This document shows, piece after piece, positions 52,380 to 61,442 of a DNA stretch of 64,000 nucleotides (the stretch's first letter is position 1; each line of letters opens with the position of its first letter). A program made the translations under genes and the position numbers. The notes beneath the pieces were generated by a model. It was not told the origin of the DNA and did no database searches. It worked only from the letters and a program-made list of their open reading frames with translations. The DNA is from Emcibacter sp. SYSU 3D8. Its GTDB lineage: Bacteria; Pseudomonadota; Alphaproteobacteria; SMXS01. Where the stretch lies: NCBI RefSeq assembly GCF_039655875.1, contig NZ_JBBYXK010000005.1:62001-126000 (forward strand), written 5' to 3'.

Positions 52380-53477
52380 CATGAAATTGGTGACCTGCTT
52401 CTCGAACACGTAGGCAGCCGGACGCTGGTTATCCAGCGGGATATCCGGCGCCATCGGCGCTTCGGTCGAGACACCCTTCATGAAGACCTTCAGCGCCTTG
52501 AGCGGATTCGATACTGTGTCGGTAACCGCTGTCGGCTCGTAGCCGCAATGGACCATGCAGTTGGCGCACTTCTCGTATTTGCCGGTGCCGTAGGTGTCCC
52601 AATCGGTGGTTTCCATCAGCTCCTTGAACGTCGAGGTATAGCCCTCGCCGACCAGATAGCACGGCTTCTGCCAGCCGAACACGTTGCGCGCCGGGCTGCC
52701 CCAAGGCGTGCATTCGTAGGTCTGGTTGCCCGCGAGAAAATCCAGATAGAGAGTCGACTGGTTGAACACCCAGTTGCTGCCGCGCTTGTTGCCCAGGCGG
52801 AACACGTTGCGGAACAATTCCTTGGTGTCGCGGCGCGACAGGAAGTGATCCTGGGTCGGCGCACGTTCGTAGGCATAGCCTGGCGAAACGGTCACACCCT
52901 CGACGCCAAGGGTCTTCACGTAATCGAAGAAATCGGCGACGCGCTCGGGCTCGGCATTGTTGAACAGAGTGCAGTTGACGGTGACACGGAAGCCGCGTTT
53001 CACCGCTTCCTCGATCGCCTCGACCGCGCGCTCGAACACGCCTTCCTGCGAGACCGACTTGTCGTGCTCGTCCTTCAGGCCGTCCAGATGAACCGAGAAG
53101 GTCAGGTACGGCGACGGCGAGAACAGGTCCATCTTCTTCTTGAGCAGCAACGCATTGGTGCACAGATAGACGAACTTCTTGCGGGCGATGATGCCCTCGA
53201 CGATCTTGTCGATCTCCTTGTGCAGCAAGGGTTCGCCGCCGGGGATCGACACCATGGGCGCGCCGCATTCGTCGACGGCCTGCAAGCATTCCTCGACCGA
53301 CAGGCGCTTGTTCAGAATAGCGTCCGGATAGTCGATCTTGCCGCAGCCGGAGCACGCCAGATTGCAGCGGAACAATGGCTCGAGCATCAGCACCAGCGGA
53401 TAGCGCTTAGTGCCTTTCAGCTTCTGCTTCATGATGTAGCTGGCGACGCGCACTTGCTGGATCAGAGGGACAGCCAA
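52332..53477 (-). CDS. hpnH: HpnH, adenosylhopane synthase (radical SAM)
   Basis: A 381-residue radical SAM enzyme that adds the 5'-deoxyadenosyl radical to hopene. The cluster motif is C38-NLA-C42-SG-C45, SIPGGEPLLHKEID is the SAM-binding GGEP segment, and C-terminal Cys pairs occur in YECTPWG and KCANCMVHCGYEP. Transcribed from the minus strand after ispH, 37 bases apart. The stop lies inside the hpnG coding region, so the two mRNAs share 48 complementary bases. Confidence 0.94.
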   Translation of the reverse strand: MAVPLIQQVRVASYIMKQKLKGTKRYPLVLMLEPLFRCNLACSGCGKIDYPDAILNKRLSVEECLQAVDECGAPMVSIPGGEPLLHKEIDKIVEGIIARKKFVYLCTNALLLKKKMDLFSPSPYLTFSVHLDGLKDEHDKSVSQEGVFERAVEAIEEAVKRGFRVTVNCTLFNNAEPERVADFFDYVKTLGVEGVTVSPGYAYERAPTQDHFLSRRDTKELFRNVFRLGNKRGSNWVFNQSTLYLDFLAGNQTYECTPWGSPARNVFGWQKPCYLVGEGYTSTFKELMETTDWDTYGTGKYEKCANCMVHCGYEPTAVTDTVSNPLKALKVFMKGVSTEAPMAPDIPLDNQRPAAYVFEKQVTNFMLDEEKPGSPQKSKVA

Positions 53478-53514
53478 GGCTTTATCCTTTCAAAAGAACT
53501 TCGTTCCGGTCGCC

Positions 53515-54456
53515 TCAGGCGGCCGGCCGCTGTACGTTTCGGACCTGAGGCGGCAGCTTGAACTGAACGTTCTCGATCAGTCCGTCGAGCATTTCCACGC
53601 CTTCCGCCCCCAGTTCGAGAAGCCGCGCGATCAATTCCCGGACCAGTTCCTCCGGCGCCGAAGCGCCGGCGGTGATGCCGATCACGGCCTTGCCCTCCAG
53701 CCACGCCGGATCGAGACACGTCGCATCGTCGATCAGGTATGACGGAATGTTCATGTCGGCGCCGATCTCGCGCAGCCGGTTTGAATTGGAACTGTTCTGG
53801 GCGCCGACGACGAGCAGCACATCGCAGCGTTCGACCAGGTGCCGGACGGCTTCCTGCCGGTTCTGCGTCGCATAGCATATGTCGCGCACATCCGGTCCCT
53901 TGATGGCAGGATAGTGCTGCTTCAGGGCCGCGATGATATCGCGCGTGTCGTCGACCGACAGCGTCGTCTGCGTCACATAGGCCAGCTTGTTCGGGTCGGT
54001 GATCTGCAACTGGGAAACCTCGGCCACGCTGCCCACCAAATGGGTCGGGCCGTCGATCTGTCCCAGAGTGCCGATGACTTCCGGATGGCCATGATGACCG
54101 ATCAGGATGATTTCATGCCCGTTGCGCGAATACCGCTCGCCTTCCATGTGCACCTTGGCAACCAGCGGACAGGTTGCGTCGATGACCTCGAGGCTGCGAT
54201 CCTCGGCATCCTTCTCGACAATCTTCGCGACACCGTGGGCGGAAAAGATGGTGATGGCCCCGGCCGGCAATTCGTCCAGTTCGTCGACGAAGACGGCGCC
54301 CTTGGCGCGCAGGTCCTCGACCACCCGCTTGTTGTGGACGATTTCGTGACGGACATAGACCGGCGGGCCGTATTTGATCAGTGCCCGCTCGACAATATCG
54401 ATCGCGCGCTCCACGCCGGCACAGAAGCCTCGGGGTTGCGCCAGTAGTATCTTCAT
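53515..54456 (-). CDS. ispH: 4-hydroxy-3-methylbut-2-enyl diphosphate reductase IspH
   Basis: The last enzyme of the MEP route; makes IPP and DMAPP. The [4Fe-4S] cysteines are C12 (PRGFCAGV), C96 (DATCPLV) and C194 ([10 protein letters not shown]). Glu126 in [11 protein letters not shown] is the catalytic acid, and NSSNSNRL is a substrate loop. The 313-residue length is typical. First gene of an ispH-hpnH unit, so isoprenoid supply and hopanoid side-chain synthesis are co-expressed. Confidence 0.96.
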   Translation of the reverse strand: MKILLAQPRGFCAGVERAIDIVERALIKYGPPVYVRHEIVHNKRVVEDLRAKGAVFVDELDELPAGAITIFSAHGVAKIVEKDAEDRSLEVIDATCPLVAKVHMEGERYSRNGHEIILIGHHGHPEVIGTLGQIDGPTHLVGSVAEVSQLQITDPNKLAYVTQTTLSVDDTRDIIAALKQHYPAIKGPDVRDICYATQNRQEAVRHLVERCDVLLVVGAQNSSNSNRLREIGADMNIPSYLIDDATCLDPAWLEGKAVIGITAGASAPEELVRELIARLLELGAEGVEMLDGLIENVQFKLPPQVRNVQRPAA

Positions 54457-54589
54457 GCGTCCGCTTCTCCCGGGACGTTACGTGTCAGGCCCACCGTTTC
54501 CGACGTCGGCTGGCGGTTTCTTGCGCTGTATATAGTAGATTTCATGCTGTTGCGCTGCAACCAATACGCATGGCCGATCCGAAAGCAGG

Positions 54590-54802
54590 TCAGCCGGCGG
54601 ACCCGCGGCGAACCGCCTGCAGGATGCCGATGGCGGTCATGGCGATCCCCGGCCAGATCGTGATGCCGGCCAGGATGCCGAGCCCGATCGGATTGGGATG
54701 CGGGTCGCTGATCAGGCCCAGTTCGTCCGCCGCGGCAAAGCCAAGCAGCGGTCCCGTACCCAGCACGAGAATGGCGATGCCGATCCAGAATAGCTTGGGC
54801 AT
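54590..54802 (-). CDS. Small hypothetical membrane protein
   Basis: A 70-residue protein with two hydrophobic segments, about 4-24 (FWIGIAILVLGTGPLLGFAA) and 42-63 (LGILAGITIWPGIAMTAIGIL), separated by a polar turn with DPHPNPIG. Not recognised. The frame has normal coding character and its ATG at 54802 is preceded by GGAGA, so it is probably real. It lies upstream of ispH on the same strand, 133 bases apart, and is divergent from the HpaB-family gene. Confidence 0.5.
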   Translation of the reverse strand: MPKLFWIGIAILVLGTGPLLGFAAADELGLISDPHPNPIGLGILAGITIWPGIAMTAIGILQAVRRGSAG

Positions 54803-54917
54803 GCAGTCTCCTTGTCACCCCGACCGCCGGACCCTAGCAAAGGACGGCGCCGCTGGACAGCCGCGTGGAGTCCTGCCACCGTTCACGGCGCATGCGGGGA
54901 AACGGGAGACCTGAGCC

Positions 54918-56321
54918 ATGATGACGGGTGAGCAGTACAAGGCGTCGCTGCACGACGGGCGCGCGACCTATTTCGAGGGCGAGCGGATCGCGGATGTGGT
55001 GAGCCACCCGATCCTGGGCAAGACCGTTGCCGACACGGCCGCGTCCTATGACCGGTTCTTCAAGCCGGGCAACGGTGCGGTCAGCGATTACATGACCGTC
55101 CCCGGGTCGGTTGCCGAGCTGCGCGCCAAGGTCGAGATGCACCACGAGGTCGACCTGCTGACCCATGTCACCTATGCCTCGATCATGACCCTGCTGACCG
55201 CCGCCGACCGCATCGGCGACATCCGTCCCCAGGGCGCCGAGGCGATCCACCGCTACGTCAAATATGTGCAGGAGAACGACCTGCGCATTACCGAATGCAT
55301 TACCGACGCCAAGGGCGACCGCAGCCGCAAGCCCGGCCAGCAGGATGACGCCGACGCCTATGTTCATGTGGTCGCGCGCAAGCCCGGCGGCGTGGTGATC
55401 CGCGGCGCCAAGCTGCACATCTCCTGCGCCTCGATGGGCCACGAGTTGATGGTGATCCCGACCAAATCCATGCATGAGGGCGAAGAGGAATACGCCATCG
55501 CCTGCGCCATCCCGGTCAACGCGCCGGGCGTGAAGATCGTCAACACCACCTATGCGCCGCGCCACGGCGACCCGCGTGATTTCCCGATTTCCAGCAACCG
55601 GGTCGTGCCGGAAGGCTTTGTGATCTTCGATGACGTGTTCGTGCCCGATGACCGCATCTTCCTTGACGGCGAATGGCGCGCGGCGGCGGTGTTCGCTCAT
55701 TCGCTGGGCCTGTGGGAGCGGCTGGGCGGCCTCGCATCCATGGCCGACGGCGCCGATCTGCTGGTGGGCTTTGCCCAGCTGATCGCCGAGGCGAACGGGC
55801 TGGAGAAGGTCGGGCACATCAAGGAGAAGATCTCCGAGATGATCATCCATGCCACCCTGGTGCGCGCAACGCTGGAGGCGGCCATTGCCCATAGCGAGGT
55901 AACGGCCGACGGCGCCGCCTTCCCCAACGAGCTGTTCACCAACGCCGGCAAATATCACGGTGCGGCCAATTACAGCCTGATGGTGCGGCACCTGCACGAC
56001 ATTGCCGGTGGCTCGATCCTCACCGTGCCGTCCATGAGCGACCTGGACAATGACGAAACCGGCCACCTGCTGCGGAAATATCTGGGCACCAAACAATCGG
56101 TGGACGGCGTCTACCGCGCCCAGCTGTTCCATGCCATCCGTGACCTTTCGGCCGACGCCTATGGCGGCTACCGCGCAGTGACTAACGTGCAGGCGGGCGG
56201 CGGCCTCTATGCCCAGCGCATCGTCACCCGCAACCATTACGACATGAAACGGGCCAAGGGCCTGGCGCTGGAAATGGCCGGCATCGGCACCGGCGATGCC
56301 GGCCTCAAGGCAGCGGAGTAG
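54918..56321 (+). CDS. 4-hydroxyphenylacetate 3-hydroxylase (HpaB) / 4-hydroxybutyryl-CoA dehydratase family flavoprotein
   Basis: A 467-residue FAD enzyme of the HpaB superfamily. The N-terminal MTGEQYKASLHDGRATYFEGERI, then GVVIRGAKLHISCASMGHELMVIP, VIFDDVFVPDDRIF, and the acyl-CoA dehydrogenase-like helices with the C-terminal domain fit both subgroups. The iron-sulfur ligands of 4-hydroxybutyryl-CoA dehydratase are not visible: no Cys pair near residues 85-105, and the Cys expected 7 after His261 is Arg268. It is therefore more likely a FADH2 monooxygenase or another FAD-only lyase. It leads a run with an acyl-CoA ligase 6 bases downstream. Confidence 0.83.
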   Translation: MMTGEQYKASLHDGRATYFEGERIADVVSHPILGKTVADTAASYDRFFKPGNGAVSDYMTVPGSVAELRAKVEMHHEVDLLTHVTYASIMTLLTAADRIGDIRPQGAEAIHRYVKYVQENDLRITECITDAKGDRSRKPGQQDDADAYVHVVARKPGGVVIRGAKLHISCASMGHELMVIPTKSMHEGEEEYAIACAIPVNAPGVKIVNTTYAPRHGDPRDFPISSNRVVPEGFVIFDDVFVPDDRIFLDGEWRAAAVFAHSLGLWERLGGLASMADGADLLVGFAQLIAEANGLEKVGHIKEKISEMIIHATLVRATLEAAIAHSEVTADGAAFPNELFTNAGKYHGAANYSLMVRHLHDIAGGSILTVPSMSDLDNDETGHLLRKYLGTKQSVDGVYRAQLFHAIRDLSADAYGGYRAVTNVQAGGGLYAQRIVTRNHYDMKRAKGLALEMAGIGTGDAGLKAAE

Positions 56322-56327
56322 CACCAT

Positions 56328-57947
56328 ATGCTGGGTCTGATGCAGCAGCGGCCGCTGCTGATTTCGTCGCTGCTCGAGCACGCCGAACTCAATCACGGCG
56401 AAACCGAAATCGTCTCGTGCCCCGTCGAGGGCGGCGAGCATCGCTACACCTATGCGGATTGCGCCAAACGCACAAGAAAGCTGGCCAAGGCACTGAAATG
56501 GCTTGGTATTCAGACTGGAGACCGGGTCGGCACGCTGGCCTGGAACACCTGGCGGCACTTCGAGTTGTTCTATGCCATCCCTGGCATCGGGGCGGTGTGC
56601 CACACCATCAACCCGCGGCTGTTCGACGACCAGATCGCCTATATCGCCAACCATGCCGAGGACCGGTTCCTGTTCATCGACCTGACCTTCGTGGAACTGG
56701 TCGAACGGTTGATCGGACAGATGCCCTCGGTGGAAGCCGTAATCATCCTGACCGACGCCGGACACATGCCGGACACGTCGCTTCCCAACGTGCTGTGCTA
56801 CGAGGATCTTGTGGCCGCCGAGGACGACGATTTCGCCTGGCCCCAGTTCGACGAAAACACCGCCTCGTCGCTTTGCTACACGTCCGGCACCACCGGCGAT
56901 CCCAAGGGCGTACTCTATGCCCACCGGTCGACCGTCATCCATACCTATGCCGCCTCACTGCCCGACGTCCATGCGTTCAGCGCGTGGGACGTGATCCTGC
57001 CGGTCGCCCCCATGTTCCACGCCAATTCCTGGGGCATTCCCTATTGCGCAGCGGCAGTGGGCGCCAAGCTGGTCCTGCCCGGACGCGACGTCAGCGGTGC
57101 GACCATCTATGCGCTGATGCTGAAGGAGGATGTTACACATTCTGCCGCAGTTCCAACGATCTGGCTGGACTTTCTCAACCAGGTCGAGAACTCGGACATG
57201 GGCATCGGCAAGCTCAACCGGGTGTGCGTCGGCGGCACGGCACCGCCACGCAGCATGATCGAACGGTTCCACAAGCTGGGCATCCAGGTGCGTCAGGGCT
57301 GGGGCATGACCGAAATGAGTCCCATGGGCACCTTCGCCACCCTGAAGCGCGACATGCTGGACTGGCCGGAGGACAGGAAACTCGACGTGCTGGTCAAGCA
57401 AGGCCGCGGCGCGTTCGGCGTGCAGATGCGGATCGTCGACGACACGGGCACCGTGCTGCCCCGCGATGGCAAGACCTTCGGCCACCTTCAGGTGCGCGGC
57501 CCCTGGGTCACATCGGGCTATTTCAAGCGCGACGACTGTCCCATCGACGCCGAGGGGTGGTTCAACACCGGAGACGTGGCCACCATCGATCCGCGCGGCT
57601 TCATGCAGATCACCGACCGGGCCAAGGATGTCATCAAGTCGGGCGGCGAATGGATCAGTTCCATCGAACTGGAGAACGCCGCCATGGGCTTCCCCGGCGT
57701 GGCGGAAGCGGCGGTGATCGGCGCCTATCACCCCAAGTGGGACGAGCGGCCCCTGCTGGTGGTGGTGCCGAAGAATGCGCCGCCGGACAAGCAGGCATTG
57801 ATCGATTTTCTGAGCGGCCATGTGGCCAAGTGGTGGCTGCCCGACGATGTGGTGTTCGTCGAGGAATTGCCGCACACCGCCACCGGCAAGGTCCAGAAGA
57901 CCGCCCTGCGCGAGCAGTTCAGGGACTACAAGCTGCCCACCATCTGA
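56328..57947 (+). CDS. Medium/long-chain acyl-CoA ligase (AlkK-like, ANL superfamily)
   Basis: A 539-residue acyl-CoA synthetase. [21 protein letters not shown] is the phosphate loop; [16 protein letters not shown] the A5 motif; [35 protein letters not shown] the hinge and A8; and [15 protein letters not shown] contains the C-terminal catalytic Lys. The layout, including [13 protein letters not shown], resembles AlkK medium-chain fatty acid ligases. Starts 6 bases after the HpaB-family gene and ends 9 bases before the reductase gene; one operon. Confidence 0.92.
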   Translation: MLGLMQQRPLLISSLLEHAELNHGETEIVSCPVEGGEHRYTYADCAKRTRKLAKALKWLGIQTGDRVGTLAWNTWRHFELFYAIPGIGAVCHTINPRLFDDQIAYIANHAEDRFLFIDLTFVELVERLIGQMPSVEAVIILTDAGHMPDTSLPNVLCYEDLVAAEDDDFAWPQFDENTASSLCYTSGTTGDPKGVLYAHRSTVIHTYAASLPDVHAFSAWDVILPVAPMFHANSWGIPYCAAAVGAKLVLPGRDVSGATIYALMLKEDVTHSAAVPTIWLDFLNQVENSDMGIGKLNRVCVGGTAPPRSMIERFHKLGIQVRQGWGMTEMSPMGTFATLKRDMLDWPEDRKLDVLVKQGRGAFGVQMRIVDDTGTVLPRDGKTFGHLQVRGPWVTSGYFKRDDCPIDAEGWFNTGDVATIDPRGFMQITDRAKDVIKSGGEWISSIELENAAMGFPGVAEAAVIGAYHPKWDERPLLVVVPKNAPPDKQALIDFLSGHVAKWWLPDDVVFVEELPHTATGKVQKTALREQFRDYKLPTI

Positions 57948-57956
57948 GGGACCGCC

Positions 57957-58952
57957 ATGACCAACCGCCAGTTCATGCTCGCACGCATTCCCAGCGGTCC
58001 GCTGACGGCGGACTGCTTTCACCTGAACCATGGCGAGATTCCCCGGCCCGGCGACGGCGAGGTTCTGCTGAAAGCCCGCTATATCTCGCTCGACGCCGCC
58101 AACCGGGCCTGGATGCAAGGCGCCACCTACCGCGACGCCATCGAGGAAGGCACGGTGATGGCGGGCGGTGCGCTGGGCGAAGTGATCGAATCCCGCCACC
58201 CGGACTTCAAACCCGGGGACATCGCCTCGGGTGATTGCGGCTGGCAGGAATATGCCGCAAGGCCTGGAAACAATTTAACAAAACAGCCCACCATCGAGCC
58301 GCTTCGGCACCTGCTGAGCGTCTATGGCATCACCGGCCTGACCGCCTATTTCGGCCTGCTCGAAGTGGGGCAACCCAAGCCGGGAGAGACCGTGGTGGTA
58401 TCTGCCGCCGCCGGCGCGGTCGGCAATATCGTTGGGCAGATCGCGAAGCTGGTCGGCTGCCGCGTCGTCGGCATCGCTGGCTCGGACGAGAAGTGCCGCT
58501 GGCTGACCGACGAACTCGGCTTCGACGCCGCCGTGAACTACAAGGCCGGCCCGGTCTACAAGAGTCTGAAGGCCGCCTGCCCGGACGGCATCGATGTCTA
58601 TTTCGACAATGTGGGCGGCGACATTTTCGAGGCCGTGCTGTTCCAGATGAATCTGATGGGCCGTATCGCCTGCTGCGGGGCGGTTTCCGCCTATGACGGA
58701 ACGCCGCCCGCCCACGGACCGCGGGGCGTTCCGGGCATGTTCGTGGTCAAACGGCTGACCGTGCGCGGTTTCATCGTCTCGGACTTCTTCGCCAAGCGGG
58801 ACGAGGCGCTGGCCCAACTGCGGTCGTGGGTGACGGACGGCAGGCTGACTGTCTTCGAGGACGTCATCGACGGATTCGAAAACCTTCCACAGGCGCTGAT
58901 CGGCCTGCTGCACGGCGAGAACCGGGGCAAGCGCATGGTGAAGGTCGGATGA
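57957..58952 (+). CDS. NADP-dependent oxidoreductase, PTGR/curcumin reductase type
   Basis: A 331-residue MDR double-bond reductase. VVVSAAAGAVGNIVGQIAKLVGCRVVGIAGSDEKCRWLTDELGFDAAVNYK is the NADP-binding fold, and DVYFDNVGGDIFEAVL is the family hallmark. It shares long stretches with the paralogue at 30977-31996, so the two catabolic blocks use related chemistry. Third gene of the HpaB-ligase operon. Confidence 0.91.
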   Translation: MTNRQFMLARIPSGPLTADCFHLNHGEIPRPGDGEVLLKARYISLDAANRAWMQGATYRDAIEEGTVMAGGALGEVIESRHPDFKPGDIASGDCGWQEYAARPGNNLTKQPTIEPLRHLLSVYGITGLTAYFGLLEVGQPKPGETVVVSAAAGAVGNIVGQIAKLVGCRVVGIAGSDEKCRWLTDELGFDAAVNYKAGPVYKSLKAACPDGIDVYFDNVGGDIFEAVLFQMNLMGRIACCGAVSAYDGTPPAHGPRGVPGMFVVKRLTVRGFIVSDFFAKRDEALAQLRSWVTDGRLTVFEDVIDGFENLPQALIGLLHGENRGKRMVKVG

Positions 58953-58990
58953 TGATCTGGCCATACGCTGGTCAGGAGGAAAGGACGATC

Positions 58991-60559
58991 ATGTCATGGA
59001 CGCGCGCGGCCGCACTGTCCGTGATGATCGGCGCACTGGCGCTGGGGCTTCCCGGCGCGGCTGCGACCGAGGCAACGCTTGTCGTCCATACCGCATCCGG
59101 GCCGGTAAGGGGCGCCTTGCAGGATGGCATGGCCGCCTTCAAGGGCATTCCTTTCGCCGCGCCGCCGGTGGGCACGCTGCGCTGGCGGCCGCCGCAGCCG
59201 ATAACGCCGTGGACCGGGGTGCGCGACGCCACCGAATTCGGCGCCATGTGCGCGCAGCCGACACTGCCCAGTGGCCCCGCCAGGGGCAGCGAGGACTGCC
59301 TGAGCATCAATGTCTGGACACCTGACGGCAAGACCGTTGGCAAGCGGCCGGTGATGGTGTGGATCTATGGTGGCGCTTTCGTCGTTGGCTCGAGCGCCCA
59401 GTTGCTTGACCAGGGCGCCACCGAACTGTCCAAACGCGGCGTGGTGCTGGTCTCGTTCAACTATCGCGTCGGCCGGTTCGGCTTCTTCGCTCACCCCGAC
59501 ATGGCGAAGGCGCATCCGGGCGAACCCGGCGCCAATTACTGGCTGATGGACCAGATCGCCGCACTGAAATGGGTAAAGGCGAATATCTCGGCGTTTGGCG
59601 GCGATCCGGACAATGTAACCATCTTCGGTGTCTCGGCCGGCGGCACCAGCGTCAATGCACTGGTCGCCTCGCCCGCGGCCCGCGGGCTGTTTCACAAGGC
59701 CATATCCCAGTCGGGCGGCGGGCTGTTCAACTCCAGCATGCCCCTGGCACAGGCCAGGCGGGCCGGGATGGCAATAGCGGCGCGGGCCGGCGTGGCCGGT
59801 CCCGGTTCGCTTGACCGGTTGCGGGCCATGTCCACTGCCCAAATCCTGGCCAACGAACAGGGTCCGCCCGAATTCCTCCCGGTGGTGGACGGCATGCTGC
59901 TGACCGACACTCTGCCCGCCATGTTCGCCAAAGGCCACATCGCGCCCGTTCCCTTCCTGGCTGGCACCAACAGTAACGAGTTCAGCGTGTTCGGCCTTAT
60001 GGGCTTTACCGGCGAGACGCTCGGGAAGCGTTTCGGCGTGAATATCGAGACCGCGAAACCGGTCTATAATGAGCAAGGCGCCCTCAGCGACAACCAGCTG
60101 GTGTCGCAGATCGGCACTGACTTCATCTTCACCGCCGGCTCGATGGGGCTTGCCAGCATGGCCGCGAAGGCGGGCAATCCCGCCTACACCTACCGGCTTG
60201 CCTACATTGCCGACGAGTTCCGGCCAGCGCTGAAGGGCGTGCCCCATGCCGGCGACCAGATGTACGTGTTCGGCCTAGACTACAAGCCCGAGGTGATCTT
60301 CTCACCGGGCACATCGGCCTCGAGTCCCAGCGACAAGGACCGGCGCATCTCGGCGATGATGGCCGACTACTGGACCAATTTCGCCAGGACCGGCGACCCG
60401 AACGGCAAGGGGCTGCCCGTCTGGGGAATGTTCAAACCGCCCGCGCCGATGACCTTGGTGATCGACGACGAAACCGCATCGGTGCCGGATTTCCGCAAGG
60501 CGCAACTGAGCCTCTGGTACCGGATGTGGGAGCGCCAGAGCGGCCTGACGGTGGAGTGA
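58991..60559 (+). CDS. Secreted type-B carboxylesterase
   Basis: A 522-residue alpha/beta hydrolase. A signal peptide (WTRAAALSVMIGALALGLPGAAA) precedes the esterase core. KGIPFAAPPVGTLRWRPP is the N-terminal signature, MVWIYGGAFVVGSS the oxyanion strand, and Ser215 is the nucleophile in GVSAGGTS. The acid and His are expected in the C-terminal half (LAGTNSNEFSVF and VPHAGDQMYVFG regions). AGGAGG (58976-58981) precedes ATG 58991. Fourth gene of the run; it may hydrolyse an ester outside the cytoplasm before uptake. Confidence 0.9.
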   Translation: MSWTRAAALSVMIGALALGLPGAAATEATLVVHTASGPVRGALQDGMAAFKGIPFAAPPVGTLRWRPPQPITPWTGVRDATEFGAMCAQPTLPSGPARGSEDCLSINVWTPDGKTVGKRPVMVWIYGGAFVVGSSAQLLDQGATELSKRGVVLVSFNYRVGRFGFFAHPDMAKAHPGEPGANYWLMDQIAALKWVKANISAFGGDPDNVTIFGVSAGGTSVNALVASPAARGLFHKAISQSGGGLFNSSMPLAQARRAGMAIAARAGVAGPGSLDRLRAMSTAQILANEQGPPEFLPVVDGMLLTDTLPAMFAKGHIAPVPFLAGTNSNEFSVFGLMGFTGETLGKRFGVNIETAKPVYNEQGALSDNQLVSQIGTDFIFTAGSMGLASMAAKAGNPAYTYRLAYIADEFRPALKGVPHAGDQMYVFGLDYKPEVIFSPGTSASSPSDKDRRISAMMADYWTNFARTGDPNGKGLPVWGMFKPPAPMTLVIDDETASVPDFRKAQLSLWYRMWERQSGLTVE

Positions 60560-60593
60560 AGCCACCCGATCTGCCCAACAAGGTAGCCCCGAA

Positions 60594-60645
60594 GGCCACA
60601 AAGCCGTAGACTGACCGGGTAAGTCGCTACCGGGCTTTGGGGGCC
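60594..60645. promoter_or_regulatory. Nested hairpin in the leader of the orphan gene
   Basis: CAAAGCC (60599-60605) pairs with GGCTTTG (60633-60639), extended by GGCC (60594-60597 with 60642-60645). Inside, GTA/TAC and GACT/AGTC pair again. It lies between the esterase stop and the ribosome-binding site of the gene at 60660. There is no T-run, so it could be a structured leader as well as a terminator. Confidence 0.4.
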
Positions 60646-60659
60646 GATCGGAGGGGGAC

Positions 60660-61442
60660 ATGCCAGAATTCACCTTGGGAAGGCTCAAATTCGAGAGGAA
60701 TTGGCGCGGCAGCAAGGACAGCGCCGAACAGATCATCGCCATCCATGACTGCGCGCCGCCGCCGCGAGGCAGCCGCCTGAACGGCAACCCGGCAACCCAG
60801 TGGCCGGTCGACATCCAGTCCGCGTTTCTCCAGCCCAGCGAAATCGGACGCATCGTTGCGGGCGCGACGGTGCCTGCCGGTCCATCCGATATCACCGCCA
60901 TACTGGCCAGCGTCATGAACAATCTGGACATGACGCCTTTGGCGGTCGACATCAACCTGGTGCCCTCAGGCTGGCACGGGATCACGCCGTGCATGCGCAC
61001 CACCATCGCCTATGTGGTCCAGTACCAGATCATCGACGTTGACGTCACCACGACGGTGGACGCGACCTTCGGCAACGAAACCTATCCGGCGGGAGACCGG
61101 GTCGCCAGTTTCCGCGTCCTCGATCCACGGCGCTATCAATTCGTCCGCCGGCACCAGCACAACCCCGCCTGCTGCCCGGGCGCCCATGTCGCGCCGGCTA
61201 CGGAGCAATCCGACTGGTTCCCCATCAGCGAGCGCGACATCAGGATCTATATCGATCCGGGTCTCGACTGGAAATCGCGGTGGGATCTGACGCCCAGACT
61301 GGAATACAAGTTCTATGAAGGCGAAGGACAGGCACCGGAGGCGCCGGACGATGACAAGAGCCCCGAACTCGACGACCTGAAGCGCAAGCTCCGCGAGCTC
61401 GAGGAAAAATTGCGCAAGCTGTCCGAAGGCACCGGCAATTAG
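60660..61442 (+). CDS. Hypothetical protein with C-terminal coiled coil
   Basis: A 260-residue protein I cannot assign. No signal peptide or membrane segment. The N-terminal half carries FTLGRLKFERNWRG and VPAGPSDITAILASV; the middle has TTIAYVVQYQIIDVDVTTTVDATFG, probably beta-strand, and Cys pairs (ACCPGAH). The C-terminus is a charged heptad-like helix, DDLKRKLRELEEKLRKLSEG. The ATG is preceded by GGAGGGGGAC. Its stop overlaps the convergent epimerase stop by four bases. It resembles no well-known family to me. Confidence 0.6.
   Translation: MPEFTLGRLKFERNWRGSKDSAEQIIAIHDCAPPPRGSRLNGNPATQWPVDIQSAFLQPSEIGRIVAGATVPAGPSDITAILASVMNNLDMTPLAVDINLVPSGWHGITPCMRTTIAYVVQYQIIDVDVTTTVDATFGNETYPAGDRVASFRVLDPRRYQFVRRHQHNPACCPGAHVAPATEQSDWFPISERDIRIYIDPGLDWKSRWDLTPRLEYKFYEGEGQAPEAPDDDKSPELDDLKRKLRELEEKLRKLSEGTGN

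Noticed and set aside
60582-60645. Leader with CACAAAGCC and GGTAGC/GCTACC elements recalling a cyclic-di-GMP riboswitch
   Set aside because: Only short pieces match; the A-rich core and tetraloop-receptor layout are missing. A simple nested hairpin explains it better.
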